Source of the DNA: CAZBZG01 sp964496245
Lineage (GTDB): Bacteria > Planctomycetota > SZUA-567
NCBI GenBank assembly: GCA_964496245.1
Contig: CAZBZG010000011.1
Span: 1-30,847, forward strand
Direction: 5' to 3'
Length of the DNA: 30,847 nt
Shown: positions 7,857 to 14,900 of the stretch, one piece after another
Layout of the letters: each line of letters begins with the position of its first letter
Position numbering within the stretch: position 1 is the stretch's first letter
Made by a program: the position numbers and the translations under genes
Notes under the pieces: generated by a model
What the model was told of the DNA's origin: nothing
Database searches by the model: none
What the model saw: the letters and a program-made list of their open reading frames with translations, nothing else

Positions 7857-8821
7857 GCCGGCTCCGTTTCCCGTACGGCCACACCCAGTCCAGCCCGGCC
7901 GAAGTCGTTGCCGCAATAGAAGAGCAGGTCCCGTCCGTCGACGGTGACCACACGCGGATAGCAGACCATCTCCGCATCCCACCCTTCTTTGGAAACGTCG
8001 ATGCCGGTCAGCGCGTCGTCGCGCTGCCAGTGCACCCCGTCTTCGGTCCAGGCGCAACCAATCCGGTAGCCGCGTTCCGGGTTGCGAAAGCCGGTGCTGT
8101 GCCGCCAGGAAAAGAGCATCCAGTCCACCCCGTCGGCACGGAACAGGGTCGGCGTGGTCTGCGTTTCGCCGGGGACGCGTTCGGGGAGGATCGGCTCTCC
8201 GGTCCGCCACCAGTCGAGGCCATCCGTCGAATGCGCGCTGGTGATGACGTAGCGCGACTCCAGCTTGTCGCCGTCCCGGAGCCATTCCTTGCCGGTGCTG
8301 TACCAGATACGCCAGGCGTCGTCACGTTCGCGGACGACATCGCAGCCGTTCTGCAGGTAGGGCTCGTTCTTCGAAGAGCCGATCACGGGGCCGGGGAAGG
8401 CGCGCTCGAATCGTTCCCCGCCGTCCCGACTGATCGCCAGGCCGATGGCCCAGTCGTACGGCGCGGCGACGCAACGCTTCCAGCCGACGTAATACAGCCA
8501 GACCTCGGCGCCCTGCCGGACAACGCTGCAGCCCATGCAGCCGTGCTCGTCGAAGCATCCCGTTCCGCCGAGCGTCAGCACCGGCGCTTCCGCAACGCCC
8601 AGCACACGGGTCGGGTCGTCACGGGCCACATCCACGTAGACGGGGTGGCTTGTGGTGAGCCCGTTCTCCGGTTCGGGACGCGTGTTGAAGTAGACGCGGA
8701 TCCGGTCCTCCAGGAGCAAGGGGGTCGGATTCTGCGCGTGCGAGCGCATCCAGGGATGCCGGCCTTCCGGGTTCAGGATGCGCCCCAGCTTGCGCCAGTG
8801 TAATGCGGTCGGTGCCATCAT
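7853..8821 (-). CDS. GH43/GH32-like five-bladed beta-propeller protein
   Basis: The product has 322 residues without a signal peptide. It shows repeated blades with the pattern of glycosidase-type propellers: QNPTPLLLEDRIRVYFNTR, GCSVVRQGAEVWLYYVG, CDVVRERDDAWRIWYSTG, TTPTLFRADGVDWMLFSWR and CYPRVVTVDGRDLLFYCG. Each has a short strand pair followed by an aromatic-rich strand. This resembles the inactive-looking or intracellular GH43/GH32/GH130-type proteins found in surface-polysaccharide loci. Whether it hydrolyses, phosphorolyses or only binds sugar cannot be told by eye. The first of two adjacent ATGs (8821) overlaps the upstream methyltransferase stop and is preferred. Confidence 0.75.
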   Translation of the reverse strand: MMAPTALHWRKLGRILNPEGRHPWMRSHAQNPTPLLLEDRIRVYFNTRPEPENGLTTSHPVYVDVARDDPTRVLGVAEAPVLTLGGTGCFDEHGCMGCSVVRQGAEVWLYYVGWKRCVAAPYDWAIGLAISRDGGERFERAFPGPVIGSSKNEPYLQNGCDVVRERDDAWRIWYSTGKEWLRDGDKLESRYVITSAHSTDGLDWWRTGEPILPERVPGETQTTPTLFRADGVDWMLFSWRHSTGFRNPERGYRIGCAWTEDGVHWQRDDALTGIDVSKEGWDAEMVCYPRVVTVDGRDLLFYCGNDFGRAGLGVAVRETEPA

Positions 8822-9843
8822 TCTCCCGTCGCGTCCGAGTCGAGATCCCGCCGGGCCGCTTCGCGCACGACATCGTCCAACCAGCGGAACATGCTCTTGC
8901 CGGTCTTGTTGCGGGCCTTGTGGGCCAATTCCTTGGCTTCGGGGGTCACGCCTTCGAGGTTGCCGCAGTAGCGTGTCCGGTGCGTGCCGCCGCGCGGCGT
9001 GGGGATCTCGAAGTCCAGGTTCGCCGTCGGTTCCCCCTCTCCCACGCTGAACTCGATGACGTAAAAGACACCGCCGAGGATCCACTCCACCTTCACATCG
9101 CGCGCACAGACCGGCAGGTGCCGGAGAGGCACCTCGTACCGAAGCAACGGATTGCTGTTCATCATGATCTTCGCGAACTCGGTTTCGCGCAGCCAGACCG
9201 GCATGCTCTCATCGCTCACCACCACGCGTCCGCCTGTCTTGGTGACGCGCGCCATCTCGCCGAGTGCGCGGCCGATGTCGGAGAAGACGTTCAAGCCGCC
9301 GTAGTGGTAGGCGGCGTCGACGCTGTTGTCCGGCAGCGGCAGGTAGCATCCGTTGGCGACGGCAAACTCGCGGGGCACCGGGCAATCGCGGAGCTTCTCG
9401 ACGGCCAGGGCCAGGCAGCGGGGGCTGAGTTCCTGCAGGTACATCTTTCCGTCCGTTCCGAGACGTTCGGCGATGCGCACCGACGAGCGCCCCGTGCCGC
9501 ACCCGACCTCCAGCACGGCATGGTGCGGCGCCAGGCGGAGCCGGTCGATCAGCGTGTCCAGCACGGCCTCCTCCTCCTCGCCATAGGTGGTGTAGGTGAG
9601 GTAGGCGTACCGGTCGTAGGTCTCCGCGCTGTTTTCGTAATAGTCGCGCGCTTCGCCGTCCTGGTCGCCGAGGGTGCGAGGATAGGTCAGGTCGGGGATG
9701 CCGTCCCGGATGGGGTAGGCGATGCCCGCATCGCTCACCAGCATCCCGGAACGGATCTCGTCCCCCACCCGTTCCGACACGTCCAATCGCAAAGGGGCTC
9801 CGGTGCCTGGACAACGGTACTGGTCTGCTTCCTGGCTATGCAT
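8818..9843 (-). CDS. SAM-dependent methyltransferase with Trm112-like N-terminal domain
   Basis: The product has 341 residues. The first 60 look like a Trm112-type domain: YRCPGTGAPLRLD, then AYPIRDGIPDLTY. Next come YYENSAETYDRYAY and the SAM site VLEVGCGTGRSS, a Methyltransf_11/25 core with LPLPDNSVDAAYHYGGLNVF and VTKTGGRVVVSDE. The last 100 residues are extra and end in a charged helix. I place the start at ATG 9843 because AGGGGA lies about 5 nt upstream. An ATG at 9882 is possible but lacks such a site. It overlaps the GNAT gene by 8 nt. A sugar or glycolipid is the likely substrate from context. Confidence 0.82.
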   Translation of the reverse strand: MHSQEADQYRCPGTGAPLRLDVSERVGDEIRSGMLVSDAGIAYPIRDGIPDLTYPRTLGDQDGEARDYYENSAETYDRYAYLTYTTYGEEEEAVLDTLIDRLRLAPHHAVLEVGCGTGRSSVRIAERLGTDGKMYLQELSPRCLALAVEKLRDCPVPREFAVANGCYLPLPDNSVDAAYHYGGLNVFSDIGRALGEMARVTKTGGRVVVSDESMPVWLRETEFAKIMMNSNPLLRYEVPLRHLPVCARDVKVEWILGGVFYVIEFSVGEGEPTANLDFEIPTPRGGTHRTRYCGNLEGVTPEAKELAHKARNKTGKSMFRWLDDVVREAARRDLDSDATGE

Positions 9844-10429
9844 CGGTCCCCTTTCCCGGTCCCCGTTGGCTGGCGTGCTCACGTGCCAGCAATTCGTAGC
9901 GTTTCAGATTGTGCCAGGTTCCGGCTTTGCAGAACGCATCCCGCTCTTCGCCCACGTAACGGAACCCCAGCTTTTCGGCGACTTTTCCGGACGCCGGGTT
10001 GTCCTTTGCATGCATGAGGATCACCTTGTGCAGTCCGAGCGATGCGAACCCCATGCGCAGCACCTCCCGTCCCGCGGCGGTTGCCAGGCCCTGCCCCTGG
10101 AACGGCAAGCCGATCCAATACGCCAGTTCCGCCCGGTTCAGCGTCCATTCCCGGTGACGACGTCGCAGATCGATCAGGGAAATCAGCCCGGCGACTGCTT
10201 CGCCGGAACGGATCACCCAGTGGTATCCAGTATCTTGTTCCATCCCCGTCACCAGTGCCGCGATCACCTCGGCGGTCTGAGCCGGACTTTCGTGCGGGGC
10301 CCAGGCGAGAAATGCGGTCAGTTCTTCGCAGCGCATGTGAACGTGCAGTGCGTCGGCGTCTTCAAGCGTCACCGGTCGCAAAGAAAGCGTCTCGCCAGTG
10401 AAAACCAGATCTCTCTGCGGCTCAACCAT
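9836..10429 (-). CDS. GNAT N-acetyltransferase, RimJ/RimL-like
   Basis: The product has 197 residues with the standard GNAT fold: RPVTLEDADALH (18-29), the acetyl-CoA pyrophosphate loop after WIGLPFQGQGLATAAG (105-120, QGQGLA), then VILMHAKDNPASGKVAEKLGF (136-156). Acyl-CoA-dependent transfer to an amino group is expected. It is encoded directly after the sugar aminotransferase (8-nt overlap). By analogy to other dTDP-amino-sugar clusters, it may acylate the amine that enzyme makes. ATG 10429 is chosen because the GNAT homology starts soon after it; an upstream ATG at 10483 would add 18 basic residues. Confidence 0.85.
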   Translation of the reverse strand: MVEPQRDLVFTGETLSLRPVTLEDADALHVHMRCEELTAFLAWAPHESPAQTAEVIAALVTGMEQDTGYHWVIRSGEAVAGLISLIDLRRRHREWTLNRAELAYWIGLPFQGQGLATAAGREVLRMGFASLGLHKVILMHAKDNPASGKVAEKLGFRYVGEERDAFCKAGTWHNLKRYELLAREHASQRGPGKGTDA

Positions 10430-11663
10430 CCGGGTGCCCTTTCTTCGCACGCAACCGGAGCCGGTGCGAAACCTCCGAGGCATTCTCCCCCCAGAACGCG
10501 AGGAGGCGGCAGATTGCGTCGATGGTGTCCAGGCTCACCCCCGTCCCGGTGGGGAGGGCCAGGACGCGGCCGCACATCGCCTCGGTGTGCGGCAGTGCGC
10601 CGTCGGCGTCGCCGATGGCGCCGTACGGGGCCATCCGGTGGCAGCCGGGGTAGAAGTACCGTCGGGCCAGCACGTTCTCTTCGTGGCAGAGGCAGAGGAT
10701 CTGGTCGCGCGTCAGGCCGTAGGCGTCTGCGTCGACGTCGAGGATGATGTACTGGTAGTTCCGCTTTTCGTCCTCGTCGTAGGCCAGGAGCGTCAACCCC
10801 TCCAGGTTGCGCAACTGGTGCTTGTAGCGCTGGTAGTTGGCGTAGTTGTGCGCCATGATGCTGTCCATCGCCTCGAGGCTCGTCAGGCCCATCGCGGCGC
10901 TGATCTCGCTCATCTTGCCGTTGGTACCGACGCCGATGACGGTGTCGTAGTCGACGAAACCGAAGTTCCGCAGCAGGCGCAGCCGCTCGGCGAGGGCGTC
11001 GTCGTCGGTGGTCACGGCCCCGCCCTCGAAGGCGTTGATGAACTTGGTCGCGTGAAAGCTGAAGACCTCCGCGTCCCCGAACGCGCCCACCGGCCGCCCC
11101 CCGTGCGTGCAGCCGAAGGCGTGCGCGGCGTCGAAGAGGAGGTGGAGGTTGTGCCGTTCCGCCAGGGCGGCCAGGGCGTCGGCGTCGCACGGACGGCCAA
11201 AGACATGCACCCCCATGATCGCGCTGGTGCGCGGCGTAATCCGGCGCGCCGCGTCTTCCGGGTCGATGAGGAAGGTGCCGGGGATGACGTCGCAGAAAAC
11301 GGGCGTGATCTCCTGGAACCGCACCGCATGCGCGGTCGCAATGAAGGTGAACGACGGCATCAGCACCTCGCCGGTCAGCCCCAGCGCCCGGACCGCGAGC
11401 TGCAGCGCCAGCGTGCCGTTGCAGGTCGCGACGGCGTGCCGGACCCCCAGGAAGCCGGCCAGGCGCTCCTCGAACTCCCGTTCGTACGGCCCCATGTTGG
11501 TCAGCCGCCGATGGTCGAGGATTTCGTTCAGGCGCTCAAAGAGGCGTGCGCGGTCCCCGATGTTGGGCTGCCCCACGTGCACCGGCTCAGCGAAGAACGG
11601 CGGCGCCCCGAAGGCGGCGAGGTCCTCGATCGACTCCAGCGGCTTGGGTCTGTCTGCGTTCAT
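10422..11663 (-). CDS. DegT/DnrJ/EryC1/StrS-family PLP sugar aminotransferase
   Basis: The product has 413 residues. Family marks are ATCNGTLALQLAVRALG (79-95), MPSFTFIATAHAV (102-114), Asp178 in the LFDAAHAFG segment that contacts the pyridine nitrogen, and the PLP lysine Lys207 in FSFHATKFINAFEGG (201-215). This family transfers an amino group, usually from glutamate, to a keto carbon of a nucleotide sugar. FHATK..NAFEGG is common in VioA/QdtB/DesI-like enzymes acting on dTDP-4-keto or 3-keto-6-deoxyglucose. No dTDP-sugar dehydratase lies in the window, so the keto-sugar must come from elsewhere. The ATG overlaps the upstream stop (ATGA). Confidence 0.9.
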   Translation of the reverse strand: MNADRPKPLESIEDLAAFGAPPFFAEPVHVGQPNIGDRARLFERLNEILDHRRLTNMGPYEREFEERLAGFLGVRHAVATCNGTLALQLAVRALGLTGEVLMPSFTFIATAHAVRFQEITPVFCDVIPGTFLIDPEDAARRITPRTSAIMGVHVFGRPCDADALAALAERHNLHLLFDAAHAFGCTHGGRPVGAFGDAEVFSFHATKFINAFEGGAVTTDDDALAERLRLLRNFGFVDYDTVIGVGTNGKMSEISAAMGLTSLEAMDSIMAHNYANYQRYKHQLRNLEGLTLLAYDEDEKRNYQYIILDVDADAYGLTRDQILCLCHEENVLARRYFYPGCHRMAPYGAIGDADGALPHTEAMCGRVLALPTGTGVSLDTIDAICRLLAFWGENASEVSHRLRLRAKKGHPDG

Positions 11664-12604
11664 GCGAATTCGCCCTCGCGATAGGCGGGGAAGTAGGTGG
11701 TTTCGCGGCCGGCGGCCAGGCGCGCATAGCGGTCCGCGTCCAGGACCCGGCCGAAGAGCCATGCCGGGCGCGTGGCGTTGGCCCAGCCGCGCTTGAAGCG
11801 GTTGAGCCCGTGGTCGTCGTCGGCCCGCCGGCCCGCGCCTCCGCCCAGATCGACCCGCTCGACCCCTTCCGCCCGCAGGTGCGCCAGTGCTTCCTGAAAG
11901 ATCGCGAAACTCGCTTTCGCCTGGTAGCCGGCCTCGCTGTAGGCCGCGAGGTGGTAAAACGCGTCCGCCCCTTCCCGGTACCAGAGCGCCATGCCGACCG
12001 TTTGGCCGTGGCGGACCGCGCGAAAGACCGTCAGGCCGGGCACGGCGAACTGCTGGGCGAAGCTGTCCCGGCTGAAGCGCGCGATGCCGCGGATATCGTG
12101 CCGATGGATCAGATTGTCGTAAAGCGACACCCACGTTTCAAGGCATTCCTCGGGATCGGACACGCGCTCGACCGCCACGCAGCGGCCGGCCCAGCGGGCG
12201 TTGCGGCGGTGGTGCCGGTCGACCGAGGCTTCTGAATACTCCGCAAGCGAGACGATGTGGTGCGCCTTGAAAGGGCGGCACGCGTCGGGGAAGGCCTCGG
12301 CCAGGTCTGCAGCCGAAAGCGGGTGGAAGGGATGGACGACGAGCGTGACGCTCACCAGGTCGCTCCTGTCCTCCATCGCTTGCAGATCGGCGGACAGGCC
12401 CTCCCAGTGCGGGCACGAGAAGAGCGGATAGCATCCCATGGCATCCGCGGCCCCCGCGCCCGGAATCGGCCGGCGCAGCAGCCAGCCGCGGCTGCGGTCG
12501 AGGGCGAACGGCTCGCCGAAGGCGGCCAGGCTCTGCGCATAGGCGGGGTGGGCGTATCCGCGCGGCGTTCCGGGCGCCGCCGGCTTCGTGCTGCGCGCAG
12601 GCAT
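11660..12604 (-). CDS. FemAB/GNAT-fold acyl- or aminoacyltransferase (Acetyltransf_6 type)
   Basis: The product has 314 residues and is the first gene of the minus-strand operon. The N-terminal half is divergent (SCPHWEGLS, VTLVVHPFHPLS). The C-terminal half has the typical FemAB/BioF2 core: WVSLYDNLIHRHDI, FRAVRHGQTVGMALWYREG, YHLAAYSEAGYQAKASF and VDLGGGAG..DDDHGLNRFKRGW. Fem proteins take aminoacyl-tRNA, while Acetyltransf_6 relatives use acyl-CoA or acyl-carrier donors. In this operon it is the natural candidate for moving an aminoacyl or acyl group onto an amino sugar; that is inference. AAGGAT about 9 nt upstream of ATG 12604 can act as ribosome site. Confidence 0.75.
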   Translation of the reverse strand: MPARSTKPAAPGTPRGYAHPAYAQSLAAFGEPFALDRSRGWLLRRPIPGAGAADAMGCYPLFSCPHWEGLSADLQAMEDRSDLVSVTLVVHPFHPLSAADLAEAFPDACRPFKAHHIVSLAEYSEASVDRHHRRNARWAGRCVAVERVSDPEECLETWVSLYDNLIHRHDIRGIARFSRDSFAQQFAVPGLTVFRAVRHGQTVGMALWYREGADAFYHLAAYSEAGYQAKASFAIFQEALAHLRAEGVERVDLGGGAGRRADDDHGLNRFKRGWANATRPAWLFGRVLDADRYARLAAGRETTYFPAYREGEFA

Positions 12605-12673
12605 GGAGGATCATCCTTCCGTACAGCGGGCGGAGAGGGGAGCCGTGTCGCCTTCCGCCCGCCTCTCGTGCTC

Positions 12674-12702
12674 TTGTTCGATGGGGCGGGTTTCCCTATA
12701 CT
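12674..12702 (+). promoter_or_regulatory. Sigma-70-type promoter for the sulfotransferase-like gene
   Basis: TTGTTC (12674-12679), a 17-bp spacer and TATACT (12697-12702) form a good -10 with a moderate -35. Initiation near 12709 gives a leader of about 73 nt before ATG 12782. The promoter overlaps the initial transcribed region of the minus-strand operon. Confidence 0.5.
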
Positions 12703-12709
12703 GCCTGTG

Positions 12710-12739
12710 AGCATACCCGCAGGGCCGAGGGCATGTCAA
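12710..12739 (-). promoter_or_regulatory. Sigma-70-type promoter for the minus-strand glycan operon
   Basis: On the minus strand a perfect -35 TTGACA (plus 12739-12734) is followed after 18 bp by TATGCT (12715-12710, 5 of 6). Initiation near 12703 would leave a leader of about 100 nt before ATG 12604. Its -10 lies only 7 bp from the -10 of the opposing promoter. Confidence 0.6.
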
Positions 12740-12781
12740 TACGCCCACCAACGGCTGCGAGGCCCGGCCACGGGAGCCGCA

Positions 12782-13594
12782 ATGCCCAAGCCGAAGATCC
12801 GGCTGCTGCACAATCTGGCGCGCGTGGGCGGAACCCTCGTGAGTCGCTGCCTGGGATGCATGCAGGGCGTCGTCCTCCTGAGCGAGATCCACCCATTGGC
12901 GACACGCCTCTTCCACCCGCTCAAGCAGGCCCACGAGTGGCACGGGCTGTTTTCGCCCAAAGACATTGAGACGCTCAAGACGCGCGGCATCATTCCGTTC
13001 GAGGAGGTGATCCGGCTTGTTCACGAGCGTGCGGAAGCCCGGGGCGAGCGCTTGGTCGTTCGCGACTGGTCGCACCTCGATTTCGTTGGCGTGCCCTTTC
13101 GAAAGGAGCCCACAGGACGGATGATGCTGGTGGAATCCCTGGCGCTACACTTCGAGATCGTCTCCTTCTGCGTGGTACGCCATCCTCTGGAGCAGTTCCT
13201 GAGTCTGGCCCGCCTGGACTTGATGCAGGGCGCGTTGACGCTGCCCATCTTCCTGGAGAGCTGCGCAGCCTTTGCCGAGCAGGCGGCGCGGATCGGCTTC
13301 GTGCGGTATGAGGATTTCACGTGCAGGCCCGAGCAGGAGATGCAGCGTCTATGCGAAGCCCTGGACTCTTCGTTTGATCCTTCGTTCGTGGACCGCTGGG
13401 CCGATTATACGTATATCACAGGAGATGTCGCCAACGCTTCGCAGACGAGCGGGCAACGCCGTATTCGCCCGTGGATGCGCAGACCCGTGCCCGAAGGGTT
13501 GCTCCCTACCATGCGGGCCGACCCCAACTACACACGAACCCTCGACCTCCTCGGCTACGAGGACCCCTTCGATCCCACCCCAACCGACGCGTGA
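12782..13594 (+). CDS. Sulfotransferase-family protein
   Basis: The product has 270 residues. The N-terminus LLHNLARVGGTLVSRCL (8-24) matches the 5'-phosphosulfate-binding loop region (PRSGGTLLSR-like) of PAPS-dependent sulfotransferases. VVRHPLEQFLSLAR (131-144) matches the 3'-phosphate loop (RxPxxxxxS), and RYEDF (175-179) matches the usual RYEDL. The lysine or arginine of loop one is Arg14. It would move sulfate from PAPS to a hydroxyl of a glycan or protein. GGGAG 6 nt before ATG 12782 fixes the start. It stands alone between the glycan operon and the flagellar operon, so a sulfated surface glycan is a reasonable but unproven role. Confidence 0.7.
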   Translation: MPKPKIRLLHNLARVGGTLVSRCLGCMQGVVLLSEIHPLATRLFHPLKQAHEWHGLFSPKDIETLKTRGIIPFEEVIRLVHERAEARGERLVVRDWSHLDFVGVPFRKEPTGRMMLVESLALHFEIVSFCVVRHPLEQFLSLARLDLMQGALTLPIFLESCAAFAEQAARIGFVRYEDFTCRPEQEMQRLCEALDSSFDPSFVDRWADYTYITGDVANASQTSGQRRIRPWMRRPVPEGLLPTMRADPNYTRTLDLLGYEDPFDPTPTDA

Positions 13595-13650
13595 AGCCCC
13601 CGCGTCCCCGGCATTGTCACCTGCTGCGCTCTCATTTCTCCCCCCCCACA

Positions 13651-13675
13651 ACCCCGGCAGATTCTGCCGCTGGGT
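13651..13675 (+). terminator. Possible hairpin terminator after the sulfotransferase gene
   Basis: CGGCAG-ATT-CTGCCG (13655-13669) is extended by ACCC/GGGT with a 2-nt bulge. No U-tract follows (the downstream sequence is G-rich), so intrinsic termination is doubtful. It may simply be an mRNA 3'-end stabilising stem. Confidence 0.25.
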
Positions 13676-13820
13676 GGGTGGGGCGGCGGAATGTCCTGCC
13701 CGCTGAGGGTTGAGGCGCCAGGACCATGCGGGCTGGGATCAACCGCTACCGGATGCGCAAGGCGCTGTTCGACAACCTCTTGCGAGTTAGTCTGTTGCAA
13801 ATCCGATTGCGGGCCAAGGC

Positions 13821-13836
13821 TGGCACGCGGGTTGGA
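13821..13836 (+). promoter_or_regulatory. Sigma-54-like -24/-12 site upstream of the flagellar operon
   Basis: TGGCAC (13821-13826), 5 bp, TTGGA (13832-13836) matches the -24/-12 consensus TGGCAC-N5-TTGCA except for the important C of the -12 GC, which is G. It lies 82 bp before ATG 13918. Many flagellar rod/hook operons are sigma-54 dependent, which makes the match worth noting, but the -12 mismatch weakens it. Confidence 0.3.
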
Positions 13837-13917
13837 CTTGGGTCCCCAGCTGCGGCGTGTGCGCGCTGCGGTCGTGTGGCAAGACATGTGGGCTGCTTGG
13901 CGTCAGGAGAGCGCTTC

Positions 13918-14097
13918 ATGAGCGACCGAGCCCAAACGCAGGACCTGGCCGACGTCTTTGCCGACAGCTTCCGGGCGCTCAAGCCCGGCCGGCTGGACGA
14001 AGCCATTCTCGCGCTCTGCCGGGACGTGGCCCGCGAAGCCGGCCGCGAACGCACCCCGCGCGCCGAGACCGAGACCCCCCAGGAGACCACGCGATGA
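13918..14097 (+). CDS. Small unknown protein, first gene of the flagellar operon
   Basis: This short gene encodes 59 residues, preceded by AGGAGA 8 nt before ATG 13918. Its stop overlaps the flgF start as ATGA, which supports real translation. The first part is an amphipathic helix (DLADVFADSFRALKPGRLDE), followed by ILALCRDVAREAG and a charged, Thr/Glu-rich tail. I do not recognise a family. It lacks the C-terminal sigma-binding pattern of FlgM, and is too short for a rod protein. A regulator or chaperone tied to FlgF synthesis is possible but unsupported. Confidence 0.55.
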   Translation: MSDRAQTQDLADVFADSFRALKPGRLDEAILALCRDVAREAGRERTPRAETETPQETTR

Positions 14098-14885
14098 TCA
14101 ACGGCATCTACCTCTCGACCATGGGCGCCATGGTGCAGAACGCGCGACACGGGGTCACGGCCAACAACCTGGCCAACTCGAACACCACGGGCTTCAAACC
14201 GGACTACACCCGGTTCCGCGCCATTCCAGCCGAGAGCCTGCTCCAGCCCGGCCACCGCCGGGAGATCGACGAGATCCTCGAGCAGACCGGAGGCGGCGCC
14301 TGGCTCGACGAGACCGCCACCGACTTCACCCCCGGCGCGTTCCGGCATACGGGCAATCCCTTCGACCTCGCCATCGACGACGCCCAGGCTGCGGACGGCC
14401 GCGTGGGCTTCTTCATGGTCCGGCCCGGCGGCGAGGCGGGCGAAGTCCTCTACACGCGGGACGGGAGCTTCCGGTTGAACGGGAGCGGACAGCTCGTCAC
14501 GTCCACGGGCGCGCTCGTGCTCGACCCCCAGGGCGGGCCCATCCAGATCCCGGAGGGCGCGGCCGGTGTGCGCGTGAACGCGGACGGCTGGATCCGCAGC
14601 GAGACCGACAACACGCCCCTCGCCCAGATCGGCGTGGTGCGCACGGCCCAACCGCTCCAGATGACCAAGGTCGGGGACAACCTGTTCCGCCGCGACGACG
14701 CGGAACTCGTGAACGACCCGTCGGGCGTGCGCCACTCCACGCTCGAGAGCTCGGCCGCCAACCCCATCTTCGAAATGGTCAACATGATCGAAGGCTTCCG
14801 CACGTATGAAGCCAACATGCGGTTTATCAAGATCCAAGACGAGACGCTCGAGGGCACGGTCTCGCGCGTCGGCCGCGTCGCCTGA
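14094..14885 (+). CDS. flgF: Proximal rod protein FlgF
   Basis: The product has 263 residues and belongs to the hook/basal-body rod family. The N-terminal rod motif is GIYLSTMGAMVQNARHGVTANNLANSNTTGFK (split: residues 4-19 and 20-35), then TGNPFDLAIDD (about 84-94), LYTRDGSFRLNGSGQLVTSTG and the C-terminal helix NPIFEMVNMIEGFRTYEANM. Like other axial proteins it has no signal peptide and leaves through the flagellar type III apparatus. It forms part of the rod between MS ring and hook. FlgF rather than FlgG is chosen because a second, more FlgG-like gene follows after 15 nt, the usual order. Confidence 0.85.
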   Translation: MINGIYLSTMGAMVQNARHGVTANNLANSNTTGFKPDYTRFRAIPAESLLQPGHRREIDEILEQTGGGAWLDETATDFTPGAFRHTGNPFDLAIDDAQAADGRVGFFMVRPGGEAGEVLYTRDGSFRLNGSGQLVTSTGALVLDPQGGPIQIPEGAAGVRVNADGWIRSETDNTPLAQIGVVRTAQPLQMTKVGDNLFRRDDAELVNDPSGVRHSTLESSAANPIFEMVNMIEGFRTYEANMRFIKIQDETLEGTVSRVGRVA

Positions 14886-14900
14886 AGGAGGGACTGAGTC

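Larger units (their letters stand above)
13595..13917. other. Gap between the sulfotransferase gene and the flagellar operon
   Basis: This 323-bp stretch has no convincing gene. It holds a hairpin at 13651-13675 and a weak sigma-54-like site at 13821-13836. An open frame runs from ATG 13726 in phase with the 59-aa gene that follows, but its first 64 residues have no family character and the AGGAGA at 13904-13909 favours the later start. Confidence 0.4.

Noticed and set aside
13918..14097. Small gene as anti-sigma factor FlgM
   Set aside because: It lacks the FlgM C-terminal sigma-binding helices and is too short.
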